Assembly: GCF_004117875.1 (NCBI RefSeq)
Contig: NZ_RAHW01000007.1
Span: forward strand, 266,944-330,943
Length of the DNA: 64,000 bases
Reading direction: 5' to 3'
Source: Geomonas oryzae
GTDB lineage: Bacteria; Desulfobacterota; Desulfuromonadia; Geobacterales; Geobacteraceae
Below, one piece after another: positions 16,092 to 24,517 of this stretch. Positions within the stretch are counted from its first letter, which is position 1. Every line of letters begins with the position of its first letter. Below the pieces are notes generated by a model. It saw nothing but the letters and a program-made list of their open reading frames with translations, was not told the origin of the DNA and searched no databases. A program made the translations under genes and the position numbers.

Positions 16092-17117
16092 TCAGTTCAG
16101 CCGCACGAGCACGCCGCCGCCAGCCAACGACTTCTTGATCGCCTCGAGGATGCGGACCACCCGCAACCCGGCGTGTCCGTCGTTTTTCGGGGTGACGTTG
16201 TTGTTTATGCAATCGATGAAATAGGATGTCTCGCCCTGCAGGGCCTCGACCTGGGTAACGCGCGGGGCCCACATGTCGCCGCTGCGGTAGCTGAGCCGCA
16301 GTCCGTAGGCCTTCTCCTTGGACTCCATGTTCAGGCTGTCGAGGCCGTCCACCCCCTTGTCGTAGACGCGTATCTTCTCGTCGCTCACCAGGTCGTTCCA
16401 GACCAGCATCTTCTTCTGCCCGCCGATCAAGGTGGTCCTGATCTTTACCGGCGACAGCCAGTTCACGTTCAGGTGCGCGATGACGTTTCCTGGGAAGTAG
16501 ATGGTGATGTAGGCCACGTCCTCGAGTTCGTTTCTGAAGTGGGCGATACCGGTGGCGGTCACCGCGACGGGGTCCATGCGCAGGAGATGGTCCATGATGG
16601 AAAGGTCATGCGGGGCGAGGTCCCACACCACGTTCACGTCCTTCTGGAAGAGCCCGAGGTTCACCCTGATCGAATCGAAGTAGTAGAGGTCCCCGAGGAT
16701 GCCGTCGTCGATCAACTCCTTGATCTTCTTCACCGCGCCGGTGAAGAGAAAGGTGTGGTCCACCATGATCTTCAGGTTTTTGCGCTCGGCGAGCTCGATG
16801 AGCTTTTCCGCCTCGGCCACCGAGGCCGTGAACGGTTTTTCGATGAAGATGTGCTTTCCGTTCGCGAGCGCCTTGCGGGCGATCTCGAAGTGCGACGAAA
16901 CCGGCGTGACGATCGCCACGACGTCGATATCCTTGGCGCCAAGAAGCCTGTCGCATTCGCGCTCGGTCCGGACCCCGGGATAGCTCGCGGCGGCCCGCTG
17001 CAGGGACTTCTCGTCCGCATCGCTTATGGCGACGACCCTGGCGCCCGGGGTCGAGCTGAAGTTCCTTGCGACGTTGGGCCCCCAATAGCCGAATCCTACT
17101 ATGCCGACGTTGATCAT
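16092..17117 (-). CDS. Gfo/Idh/MocA oxidoreductase (WbpB-like)
   Basis: Length is 341 aa from the ATG at 17117 with GTGGGAGCT before it; a GTG at 17126 is possible but overlaps that ribosome site. The N-terminal Rossmann fold starts with VGIVGFGYWGPN, and the family EKP motif is IEKPFT, followed by the substrate-domain VVWDLAPHDLSI. It would oxidise a UDP-N-acetyl-hexuronic acid at C3, giving the keto-sugar for the aminotransferase. The WbpA-type dehydrogenase that should come first is not in the window. Confidence 0.9.
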   Translation of the reverse strand: MINVGIVGFGYWGPNVARNFSSTPGARVVAISDADEKSLQRAAASYPGVRTERECDRLLGAKDIDVVAIVTPVSSHFEIARKALANGKHIFIEKPFTASVAEAEKLIELAERKNLKIMVDHTFLFTGAVKKIKELIDDGILGDLYYFDSIRVNLGLFQKDVNVVWDLAPHDLSIMDHLLRMDPVAVTATGIAHFRNELEDVAYITIYFPGNVIAHLNVNWLSPVKIRTTLIGGQKKMLVWNDLVSDEKIRVYDKGVDGLDSLNMESKEKAYGLRLSYRSGDMWAPRVTQVEALQGETSYFIDCINNNVTPKNDGHAGLRVVRILEAIKKSLAGGGVLVRLN

Positions 17118-17142
17118 AGCTCCCACCCTGAATGTTGAAGCG

Positions 17143-18276
17143 CTAGTAAGCCCCCCTGCACCTCAGTACGGCCATGGGGGTCATGAGGAGGATCTTCAAG
17201 TCCAGCAGCACGCTCCAGTTCCTTAGATACCGAAGGTCGAGCCGCACCATCTCGTCGAAATTGGTCGAGCTCCTGCCGCTTACCTGCCAGGCGCCGGTGA
17301 TGCCCGGTTTTTTCCCGATCAGGCGGTTGCGCTGCCAGCCGCGGTAGTTCTCGACCTCGTAGTGGATCGGCGGCCGCGGCCCTACGAGAGACATCTCCCC
17401 CTTCAGCACGTTGAAAAGCTGCGGCAGTTCGTCCAGGCTGTACGCCCTCAGAAACCTGCCGACGCCGGTTACCCGTGGATCGCTGGTGATCTTGTACACG
17501 GTGTCCTCGCCGGCATCGATCTTCCCCTCGATCAGTTCCTTCACGAACTCCCGGTGGATGGCGTCGTCCCGGTTCACGTGCATGCTTCTGAACTTCAACA
17601 GCTTGAAGCGGGCGCCGTTCAGCCCATAGCGCTCCTGGACGAAGAAGACGGGTCCCTCCGAGCCAAGCCTTATGGCGATGGGGACCAGGAGAAAGATAGG
17701 GCTTAGCAGCAGTAACGCAGTGAGGCTTCCGACCAGGTCGAGGGCCCGCTTTAAGAGCACCCCCGGCGTCTTGACCAAGGTGGTGGCGGTGACCTCCGGG
17801 AAAAAGAGGAGGTCGAAGGCGGCGCCGTCTCCCCCCGTTTCGGGGTAGAGCCTGAAGGTGACCACCATGCGGCTCGCCGCCTCCTCGCCGAAGCAGCTCC
17901 GCAGCATCCCGGTCACCTTGTTGCCGACGCAGCGCTCCGCCTCTTTCACCTTGTCCGCCGTCACCTCGACCAGGATCGCGCCGACCGCCCTCCCGTCCAG
18001 TGCCCCGCAGATGTCGGTCTCCCTCAGGCAGCCGGGAAGCCCCTTGGCCAACCGGCCAAGGAAAGCGGCGGGGTCTTCGTCATAGCCGCCTCCCGCGGTC
18101 ACCACCATGACAAGCAGCGGCTTACCCGCTCTCTCAGCGCGTTTTCTTTCCTGGATGAGTTTCTGGCGGAAGCTCTCAAGGGGATGAAACCCGTGACCGA
18201 AGCGCTCTGCACCACGAGCACGGCACCCGCACAGCATGTACCACCAGTAAGTTCTCTTAGCCCATTGACCGTCCAT
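17143..18276 (-). CDS. priming sugar transferase with degenerate GGDEF-like N-domain
   Basis: Length is 377 aa, ATG at 18276. Residues 185-377 are a bacterial sugar transferase (PF02397 type): a membrane hairpin (about 188-210), then PVFFVQERYG, KFRSMH, YSLDELPQLFNVLKGEMSLVGPRPP and the end motif KPGITGAWQVSGRS. It moves a sugar phosphate to undecaprenyl phosphate. Residues about 35-165 look like a GGDEF-type fold (the ETDICG stretch) without the GGDEF motif, which is unusual. It is the first gene of the module, behind a strong promoter. Confidence 0.9.
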   Translation of the reverse strand: MDGQWAKRTYWWYMLCGCRARGAERFGHGFHPLESFRQKLIQERKRAERAGKPLLVMVVTAGGGYDEDPAAFLGRLAKGLPGCLRETDICGALDGRAVGAILVEVTADKVKEAERCVGNKVTGMLRSCFGEEAASRMVVTFRLYPETGGDGAAFDLLFFPEVTATTLVKTPGVLLKRALDLVGSLTALLLLSPIFLLVPIAIRLGSEGPVFFVQERYGLNGARFKLLKFRSMHVNRDDAIHREFVKELIEGKIDAGEDTVYKITSDPRVTGVGRFLRAYSLDELPQLFNVLKGEMSLVGPRPPIHYEVENYRGWQRNRLIGKKPGITGAWQVSGRSSTNFDEMVRLDLRYLRNWSVLLDLKILLMTPMAVLRCRGAY

Positions 18277-18361
18277 GTTCAGCTCCGAAAAGGACCAGAT
18301 ACTGCCGGTGCCGTTTCAATGACAGCGGCCGGCAAAATCATTAATTTTTTCCAACCGTGCA

Positions 18362-18389
18362 AGTATAGTTAGGCGCTTCACCATGTCAA
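18362..18389 (-). promoter_or_regulatory. strong sigma-70-type promoter of the polysaccharide module
   Basis: On the minus strand a perfect TTGACA (18389-18384) and TATACT (18367-18362) are 16 bases apart. The ATG of the sugar transferase is about 85 bases downstream. Confidence 0.65.
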
Positions 18390-18405
18390 GGCGCCCGGCG
18401 GCGGG

Positions 18406-19119
18406 CTACAGGAACTGCATCTTGCGCTTGAACCCGGGCTTCAGCAGGATGGTCCGGTTCTGCAACATCTCCAGGTCCCCCTCCTGCGTCAGCCGCTGCA
18501 AAAGCCTCGTCACGGTCTCCCGGGATACCGACGTGTAACCCGCGAGTTCCTTGTGGGTGAGCCGAAGGGCGATCACCACGCCGCGGGCGTCCGGCACGCC
18601 GTGCAGCAGGCTCAGGTGGTTCAGTATGGAGCGCAGCCTCTGCTCCGCATCCGGCAGGGTGATCGCCTTCAGCACCAGTTGCGCCTCGCGCAGGCGCTGG
18701 CAGAGCATCGCCACCAACTGGAGCAGGACCTTGTCGTTGCCGAGGAAGAAGGTGTCGAAGGTTTCCTTGGAGATGAGCCCTATCTCGGTGTCCTCCATGG
18801 CGATCACCGTGGCGGGGGCGGTCTTCGCGTCGAGCAGCGCCATCTCGCCGAAGACGTCGCCGCGCTTGTGTACGGCGAGGATGCGCTCCGTCCCCTCTCC
18901 CCCGAGGTGGACCACGCGGACCTTGCCGCTGAAGACGACATACATGAAGTTGGCGGTGTCCTCCTCGAGAAGGACGATCTGGTTCTTATGGAACTTCTTC
19001 TCGAGGATCCTGCGCTGCACCTCGGCGAACGCCTCCTCGTCCAGGTGCGAGAAGAGCGCGATCGACCTGAGCAGTCTCGCGTGGCCGGCCAATTCTCCTT
19101 CCGTTCCCGATTTCTTCAA
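18406..19119 (-). CDS. Crp/Fnr family transcription regulator
   Basis: Length is 237 aa. The likely start is TTG at 19119 (no in-frame ATG precedes the homology; GGGGGTGCACG is upstream). The cyclic-nucleotide-binding fold spans about 20-140 (GDVFGEMALLDAKTAPATVIA), then a long helix and a C-terminal winged helix-turn-helix (LTHKELAGYTSVSRETVTRLL). It has no Fnr-type N-terminal Cys cluster. It follows the TadG-like gene after 26 bases, so it probably belongs to the Tad operon and may regulate the pilus. Confidence 0.85.
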   Translation of the reverse strand: MKKSGTEGELAGHARLLRSIALFSHLDEEAFAEVQRRILEKKFHKNQIVLLEEDTANFMYVVFSGKVRVVHLGGEGTERILAVHKRGDVFGEMALLDAKTAPATVIAMEDTEIGLISKETFDTFFLGNDKVLLQLVAMLCQRLREAQLVLKAITLPDAEQRLRSILNHLSLLHGVPDARGVVIALRLTHKELAGYTSVSRETVTRLLQRLTQEGDLEMLQNRTILLKPGFKRKMQFL

Positions 19120-19145
19120 CGTGCACCCCCAGATGGGTGATGACC

Positions 19146-20453
19146 TCACCGCGACAGGCGCAGCACCGAAGTGGCGACCTTGCGAAAGGCCGCGTCGAAC
19201 TCTTCCGGCTCCGCCGAGACGTATGTGCCGCTTGGCTGGTTCGCGTTGTAGGTATCGACCCCGTTCACGTTCGCCAGCCGCCTCATGATGTTCTCCCCTT
19301 TTTCGTTGTTGCCGTACGAGCAGGCCGCCTCGATCTCGCTTAGTTTGGAGCCGCGCCCGATGACGTGGATGATGATCGGGTACCCCTGCGAACCCGATTC
19401 TCCCCGCGCCGCGTCGGCCACGTTCTCGGCCATGTTGCGCGCCGCGCGGTCGACGTTGCACCTTTGCTCATCGAAGCTGTTCGCCACGGGGAGAAGCTCC
19501 CGCGCCGCGTTGAAGCTTCTGACGGGCACGGTCCCGCTCCAGTCCGTCTCAGGCAGCGTGTTAAGGGACAGGGCCGAACGCCTAAGCGGCGAGCTCACCT
19601 CGTCCCTTCGGTACAGCGGGTAGAGGCCTGCGTCCTGCGAGGAGAGGGCTCCGACCGTCTCCCCTGTGCCGGTTCCGAAGCGGGCGGCCATGCCGTTGGG
19701 CGCTCCGGCGGCAAAGAGGACGATGATGCGCCGCTTCGATTGCCTCGGCTTCGGCAGGGAGTCCAGTTGCTCCTTGGCAACCCGGAGCGCCTCCTCCGCC
19801 GCGGCGTACCCCGGCTCCCGCGCTTCCGGGGCGGCGAGATAATCCTGCATCCTGCCCAGGTCGAATCCTCGTTTCTCCCTGATCCTGAACTCGTCCGGCG
19901 CCTCGACGCCGCTTGCAAAACGGATCAAGCCGATGCGGTCCGACTCCGGGTTGAAGTTTCCCAGAAACCTCCCTGCCGCGGCGTTTGCCGCCTCCAGCGC
20001 CTGATCGCCCGGTCTTTCCGGGGTTGCCAGCACGAGCACGAGATCCACCGGGGAAAGCGTCGCAGTAGCACTCGCGCTGACGGTGAATTGCCTCGTCCCC
20101 ACCGCCTTGGCAAAGTATGAGGGGAGCTGCGCCGTGGCGCTCACCGTTACGTTCCAGGACTGGTCCTCTTCCGTGACGACCGTGGTCGGAGCGGCAACCC
20201 GTGCACCCAAGAGGCCGTCAGGGTAGTTGGCGGCAAAGAACCTGGCGGCTTCCGCACCCGCAGTCACCTCCCCCTGGGGGGCCACCTTCCCCGCTGCGAG
20301 CGCTGCGGCGTCGACCGCCGCGCTCAGCTTGGTCTTCACCAGGTAGGCCATGCCGACGTCTATGGCCAGCCCGATCATCGCCAGGAGAAACGTCGCGGTG
20401 AGGACGAACGCGACGAGCACCTGCCCCTTCTCCCTGCCTGCAGGCTCTTTCAT
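19146..20453 (-). CDS. TadG-like pilus-associated protein with vWA-like domain
   Basis: Length is 435 aa from the ATG at 20453 after GGAGGGGGAC. Residues 10-30 are the hydrophobic prepilin-like N-terminus (GQVLVAFVLTATFLLAMIG). Residues 140-435 look like a von Willebrand A-type domain, but the metal site DxSxS is replaced (VDLVLVLATPE), so metal binding is doubtful. TadG proteins attach to the Tad pilus system at the envelope. The TadE-like gene precedes it by 16 bases. Confidence 0.82.
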   Translation of the reverse strand: MKEPAGREKGQVLVAFVLTATFLLAMIGLAIDVGMAYLVKTKLSAAVDAAALAAGKVAPQGEVTAGAEAARFFAANYPDGLLGARVAAPTTVVTEEDQSWNVTVSATAQLPSYFAKAVGTRQFTVSASATATLSPVDLVLVLATPERPGDQALEAANAAAGRFLGNFNPESDRIGLIRFASGVEAPDEFRIREKRGFDLGRMQDYLAAPEAREPGYAAAEEALRVAKEQLDSLPKPRQSKRRIIVLFAAGAPNGMAARFGTGTGETVGALSSQDAGLYPLYRRDEVSSPLRRSALSLNTLPETDWSGTVPVRSFNAARELLPVANSFDEQRCNVDRAARNMAENVADAARGESGSQGYPIIIHVIGRGSKLSEIEAACSYGNNEKGENIMRRLANVNGVDTYNANQPSGTYVSAEPEEFDAAFRKVATSVLRLSR

Positions 20454-20469
20454 GTCCCCCTCCGTACCG

Positions 20470-20991
20470 TCAGAAGACGGTCCTCGAGTAGAACTGCTTG
20501 CCAAGCGTCACCATGCTTCCGGAAAAGAGGCTCCGGTACTCGTAGAAGACCTCCACCACGAAAGCCCTCTCCCCGCTCCCCAGGTTCAGCGCGTCCAGGT
20601 CCAACGCCTTTGGGTGCGCCCCACCCGGCGTGTAGGTTCCCACCCTGCTGTCGACCCTCAAGGCCCCTTTCTTCCACGCCTCCTGCGCCTTTATGGTGTC
20701 CCCCTGGACCTCGGTGATGTACATCATCCCCCTTTGCGCCATGTCCAGCGGCTGGGCGGTGGCCGCCAGGAGATCCATGATCCCCTGCAGATCCGGTTGC
20801 GTCCCCGGAGCGGGACGGGCAGCGAGGTTCGCCCCCTCCCGGCTCACGTTCGATATCACGGTGTTGGCGCGGATGGCGCAGGAGAAATCGTAGATCGCCA
20901 GCAGCACGAGCCCGAAAACGAGCAGCAGCAGGGCGAACTCGACGCACGCCTGCCCGCGCACCCGACTCCGGCCGGCACAGGGCCTCATCAT
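20470..20991 (-). CDS. TadE-like minor pseudopilin
   Basis: Length is 173 aa, with adjacent ATG codons at 20991 and 20988 after AGGAGGGGAA. It has the TadE signature GQACVEFALLLLVFGLVLL (Gly then Glu at +5 and a hydrophobic helix) followed by an exported domain. TadE/TadF are processed prepilin-like proteins needed for Flp pilus assembly. It overlaps the stop of the preceding TadE gene. Confidence 0.88.
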   Translation of the reverse strand: MMRPCAGRSRVRGQACVEFALLLLVFGLVLLAIYDFSCAIRANTVISNVSREGANLAARPAPGTQPDLQGIMDLLAATAQPLDMAQRGMMYITEVQGDTIKAQEAWKKGALRVDSRVGTYTPGGAHPKALDLDALNLGSGERAFVVEVFYEYRSLFSGSMVTLGKQFYSRTVF

Positions 20992-21479
20992 TTCCCCTCC
21001 TTGGCGGGGAAGTCCTCGTTTCTCATGGTTGATCTGGCGGTGAAGGTGTAGGTAGGGCCGAAGACCGGCCTTAGGACCGGCGTCAGCAGCGGACAGGTAT
21101 AGGTGAGGCTTACCATGATGAGCCGGTTCGGCTCGCCGGGGTCTCCCCCGTCTTCGACCGGGGCACCGGTGTAGTTGGCAAAGGCGGGGACATCAAGGGG
21201 AAGCACGCTCACCTTCGGCTCCTTCGGGTTATGGAGGTTGCGGTCGTAGAGCCCCATGGACTGTTCCCTTACCTTCGCGTTGAGAGCCGCCCTGCGCGAT
21301 GGCGACCCATCGCTGCAGCCGGTAACGGCGAGCCGCGCCCCCTCCCTTACCGCGTGCTGCATGGTGAGGCGCGCGTAAAAAATCCATCCCAGATCGATGA
21401 CCGCGAACCCCAGCAGGGAGACGATCACAACCACCAGCGCGAGCTCCACCAACGCCTGCCCCCTTGGGTCGTTCCGCAT
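20988..21479 (-). CDS. tadE: TadE-like minor pseudopilin, first of two
   Basis: Length is 163 aa, ATG at 21479. The N-terminus reads GQALVELALVVVIVSLLGFA, the TadE prepilin motif with Glu+5, followed by DLGWIFYARLTMQHAVREGAR, the classical TadE helix extension. Two Cys in the exported part (CSDGSPS and TYTCPLL) could form a disulfide. It starts the minus-strand arm of the Tad locus. Confidence 0.9.
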   Translation of the reverse strand: MRNDPRGQALVELALVVVIVSLLGFAVIDLGWIFYARLTMQHAVREGARLAVTGCSDGSPSRRAALNAKVREQSMGLYDRNLHNPKEPKVSVLPLDVPAFANYTGAPVEDGGDPGEPNRLIMVSLTYTCPLLTPVLRPVFGPTYTFTARSTMRNEDFPAKEGK

Positions 21480-21910
21480 AAGAAAGCTCCTTGCGCGTTA
21501 GCGGTTGCCGGCACCCTCCGGACAAAACAGGCACCAGTATAGGTTAGAGGATTCCAATTTCAAGCCGTCCCCGGGAGAAAAAGGGCCCCGTCCTCGATTC
21601 CCGGAGAGCGACCATCGGGAATTCCTCGGGGGGGCTAAAAAAAATCGCTTGCACAATCGTTCCGCCGTCGTAGTATTTTAAAGTTTTTTAATTTCATACA
21701 CAATTTAATGATTGTTACGAGTCCTGATCACTAACAACCAGCGGCACGGCAGATATCCGAAGTTGAAGCAATTGTTTGAATCAGGAGGTCTGAAATTCAT
21801 CACCGGCACAACATCCAATAGAATCAGTAGTGCAAACAACATCACAGCGATGTTGTACTGAAGTCCGGGTGGTAGATACTCCAACAGCAGCCATCAAAAG
21901 GGAGGTCATC
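21480..21910. other. divergent intergenic region between the two Tad arms
   Basis: No supported gene lies in this 431-base gap. It is A/T-rich near 21640-21730, holds a promoter-like pair for flp and a hairpin at 21836-21856 (8-bp perfect stem, 5-nt loop) within the flp leader. A leader of about 230 bases would be long for a pilin gene and could hold regulation. Confidence 0.6.
21649..21676 (+). promoter_or_regulatory. candidate sigma-70 promoter for the flp arm
   Basis: TTGCAC (21649-21654), 16 bases, then TAGTAT (21671-21676), in the A/T-rich part of the divergent gap. The flp ATG is about 235 bases further on. Confidence 0.4.
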
Positions 21911-22099
21911 ATGTCTGTGAAAGAGAAAGTGTCAAGCAAGATGAAGTGTTTGTTCAGAAACATCAGTGGGCAAGGGTTGGTCGAGTACGCTCTGATACTG
22001 GTGCTCATCGCGATCGTCGTGATGGTTGCTGTCAGAACCCTCGGCAGGACGACCAGCACCGTGTTCACGGACGTCAACACCAACCTGAGTGCCCGCTGA
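21911..22099 (+). CDS. flp: Flp-type pilin subunit
   Basis: Length is 62 aa, ATG after GGAGGTCATC. The processing region reads GQGLVEYALILVLIAIVVMVAV: Gly at the cut site, Glu+5 and Tyr+6, then one long helix. That is the Flp prepilin hallmark. The C-terminus is short, as usual for Flp. It is the major fibre subunit of the Tad pilus encoded by the following six genes; a prepilin peptidase (TadV) is not in the window. Confidence 0.95.
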   Translation: MSVKEKVSSKMKCLFRNISGQGLVEYALILVLIAIVVMVAVRTLGRTTSTVFTDVNTNLSAR

Positions 22100-22232
22100 A
22101 ACGGCTCCCGTGGGGTCACCTGTGCGCGCACTCCGCCGCAGGTGACCCTTGGCATCGCCTTTAGAAGGGCGCCTCCCCCGGATCCGGCACACCGCATGTG
22201 GCTGCCGGCGCACGTGAACGAGGAGGAAACGT

Positions 22233-23093
22233 ATGACCCGCCCCAGCACCGTCGCAGTGGTCTCGGTATTCGCGTTGCTGTTCGCCGTGGCCGCGGCCTG
22301 GCTCTCCTACACCTACCTGCAAAGGGAAATGGCTACCTTCAAGGCGGTCCAACCGCAAAAGATCGTCGTCGCCGCGGCGGACATCCCGGTCGGATCCACA
22401 ATCAAGGAGGCGCAGCTTAAGGTGACGAGCTGGCCCAAAGACAGCATCCCCCCCGGCAGCAGCCCGGAGCCGGAGCCCCTGGTGAACCGGGTGGCGGTTC
22501 GCCCGATCAACGGCGGCGACGCCGTCACCGAGGCGAAACTAAAACCCGGGTCCGGGGCTCCCGGCAGCGGCTTCATGACCTACGTGGTGCCGCAGGGGCA
22601 CCGTGCCGTCACCGTCGCGGTGAATGAAGTGGCGGGGGTTGCCGGGTTTCTCACCCCGAGCGACCGGGTCGACGTCGTCGTGACCATGCCCCTGCCGGAA
22701 AATGAAAGAGACAGCATCAGCAGAATCGTCCTCGAGAATGCCCCCGTGCTCGCCACCGGCCAGATCACCGACCAGAAGGGGGGAAAGCCCGTGGTGGTGC
22801 CGACCGTCACCCTGGACCTCACGCCGGAGGACTCGGAAAAGCTGGTGCTTTCCGCTGGCAAGGGATCGCTGCAACTGCTGCTTCGAAACATCTCCGACAG
22901 CGCCCCGGTCGCCTCCCATGGCATCACCGTATCGAAGCTTTTGGGGGTGCAGGCCGCCCGCACGCCGCAACCGGCGGCACCCCGTGCCCCAAAGGCGCGA
23001 CCGAAGAGGGAGGCGAAACCGATGCCGGGAGCCTCCTACACCCTGGTGATCGTCAGGGGATCAGAGAAGTCTTCACGACAATACCCCGAGTGA
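22233..23093 (+). CDS. cpaB: Tad pilus assembly protein CpaB/RcpC
   Basis: Length is 286 aa, ATG after GGAGGAAACG. It has an N-terminal membrane anchor (about 8-27), then an SAF/CpaB domain (KIVVAAADIPVGSTIKEAQL) and the RcpC region (YVVPQGHRAVTVAVNEV). The C-terminal tail is Pro/Lys/Ala rich (about 245-270). CpaB is a periplasmic partner of the secretin. It is followed by the secretin gene after 44 bases. Confidence 0.93.
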   Translation: MTRPSTVAVVSVFALLFAVAAAWLSYTYLQREMATFKAVQPQKIVVAAADIPVGSTIKEAQLKVTSWPKDSIPPGSSPEPEPLVNRVAVRPINGGDAVTEAKLKPGSGAPGSGFMTYVVPQGHRAVTVAVNEVAGVAGFLTPSDRVDVVVTMPLPENERDSISRIVLENAPVLATGQITDQKGGKPVVVPTVTLDLTPEDSEKLVLSAGKGSLQLLLRNISDSAPVASHGITVSKLLGVQAARTPQPAAPRAPKARPKREAKPMPGASYTLVIVRGSEKSSRQYPE

Positions 23094-23137
23094 AAATGCC
23101 GAGAAAGCGACCGCTTCCGAATCGGACGAGGTGACCC

Positions 23138-24460
23138 ATGATGTTTCTCCGCGCCCTTAAAAGCCTGGCGTTTGCCGTGACGCTGCTGATGGCGGCACTT
23201 TCCCCCAAAGCGGCCTCGGCCGGGGTCCCGACCATGGTGACCGTCAACAAGGGGGTCGTGCTGACGCTGAAGCAGCCGGCGACCTATATCACCATCACCG
23301 ACCGCGACATCATCGACGTCCCGGATCCCCCGCGACGCAACCAGATCCTCATCAACGGCAAGAAGATCGGCAATACCAATTTGGTCGTGTGGGAGCAAAA
23401 CAGCGACAAGCCCATCTTCTTCGACGTGAGCGTGGTCGGGGACCGGGAAGGGATCGAGTCGCTCTTTGAAGACTGGGCGCCCGACGACGACATCAACGTG
23501 CAGTTCGCTCAGGACACCCTGGTCCTTTCCGGGAGCGTCGCCAGCGAAGCCACCCTGAAAAGGGCGGAGGAGATCGCCAAGGCGTACGCGCCCAAGGTGC
23601 TGAACCATCTCACCATCGAGCCCTCCGCGCAGGTCCTGCTCCAGGTCAAGGTGGCGCAGGTGGATCGCACCTCGCTCAAGCAGCTGGGGATCAGTGCCAT
23701 GGTCAAAGGGACCAGTGCCGAGGGGTTCCTGAACCTGATCGGGGCGCCAAGCAGCACTAGCTCCTCCGCGGGACTCAAGGGGATAGCCGGCTCGGTCCCC
23801 GCCCTCACCTCGTTCGATCCCCTCGACCCGTTCACCGTCGGCGTCTCCTACTTCCCGGCCGGGATCGGGGCGGTGCTGCAGGCGCTCAGCAGCAAGGGGC
23901 TCGCGAAGATCCTCGCCGAACCCAACCTCTTGGTGAAGAGCGGACAGGAAGGGGATTTTCTGGCAGGGAGCAAGATCCCGTACAACGTGGTGGTGAGTAC
24001 CGGCGGGACCGCCACCACCTCCATCGTCTTCGAAACGGTCGGGGTGAAGCTGAGGTTCAAACCCGAGGTGCTGCCAAGCGGCCTCATCAACCTGAAGATC
24101 GATCCGGCCGAGGTGAGCAGCATCGCCGGAACGCTCGCCGTGAACGGCTACCCCATCATCGACACGCGTGACGTGCGCACAAGCGTCGAGCTGCGCGAGG
24201 GGGAGAGCCTGGTCCTCGCGGGGCTGCTTCAGGAAGAGCAGGTGAGGAACATGTCGAAGATTCCGCTCCTTGGGGACATCCCGATCCTCGGCTCGCTTTT
24301 CAGGGCCACGGACAAGGAGATGAGAGAAAAGGACCTCGTATTCTTCATCACGCCGAAGATCGTGCAACCTACGCCTCCGGGAGAGGCCACCGTGCTCCCC
24401 ACGGACCAGGTGAAACCGGAAGAAAAACGGGAGTTCGACTGGATACCAAAGACACGCTAG
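23138..24460 (+). CDS. cpaC: Tad secretin CpaC/RcpA
   Basis: Length is 440 aa. A signal peptide spans about 1-28. The N-terminal pilus secretin domain (about 30-110) carries the ILINGKKIGNTNLVVW motif, a BON-like repeat follows (112-165), and the secretin domain spans about 170-420, ending with GESLVLAGLL and IPLLGDIPILGSLF signatures. It forms the outer-membrane channel for Flp. The tail after 425 is charged. Confidence 0.94.
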   Translation: MMFLRALKSLAFAVTLLMAALSPKAASAGVPTMVTVNKGVVLTLKQPATYITITDRDIIDVPDPPRRNQILINGKKIGNTNLVVWEQNSDKPIFFDVSVVGDREGIESLFEDWAPDDDINVQFAQDTLVLSGSVASEATLKRAEEIAKAYAPKVLNHLTIEPSAQVLLQVKVAQVDRTSLKQLGISAMVKGTSAEGFLNLIGAPSSTSSSAGLKGIAGSVPALTSFDPLDPFTVGVSYFPAGIGAVLQALSSKGLAKILAEPNLLVKSGQEGDFLAGSKIPYNVVVSTGGTATTSIVFETVGVKLRFKPEVLPSGLINLKIDPAEVSSIAGTLAVNGYPIIDTRDVRTSVELREGESLVLAGLLQEEQVRNMSKIPLLGDIPILGSLFRATDKEMREKDLVFFITPKIVQPTPPGEATVLPTDQVKPEEKREFDWIPKTR

Positions 24461-24517
24461 CGGCGGTGCCGGTTGCCGACAGGTGACACCGGGGAAGGTC
24501 CGGTGAAGGGGCTCAAG

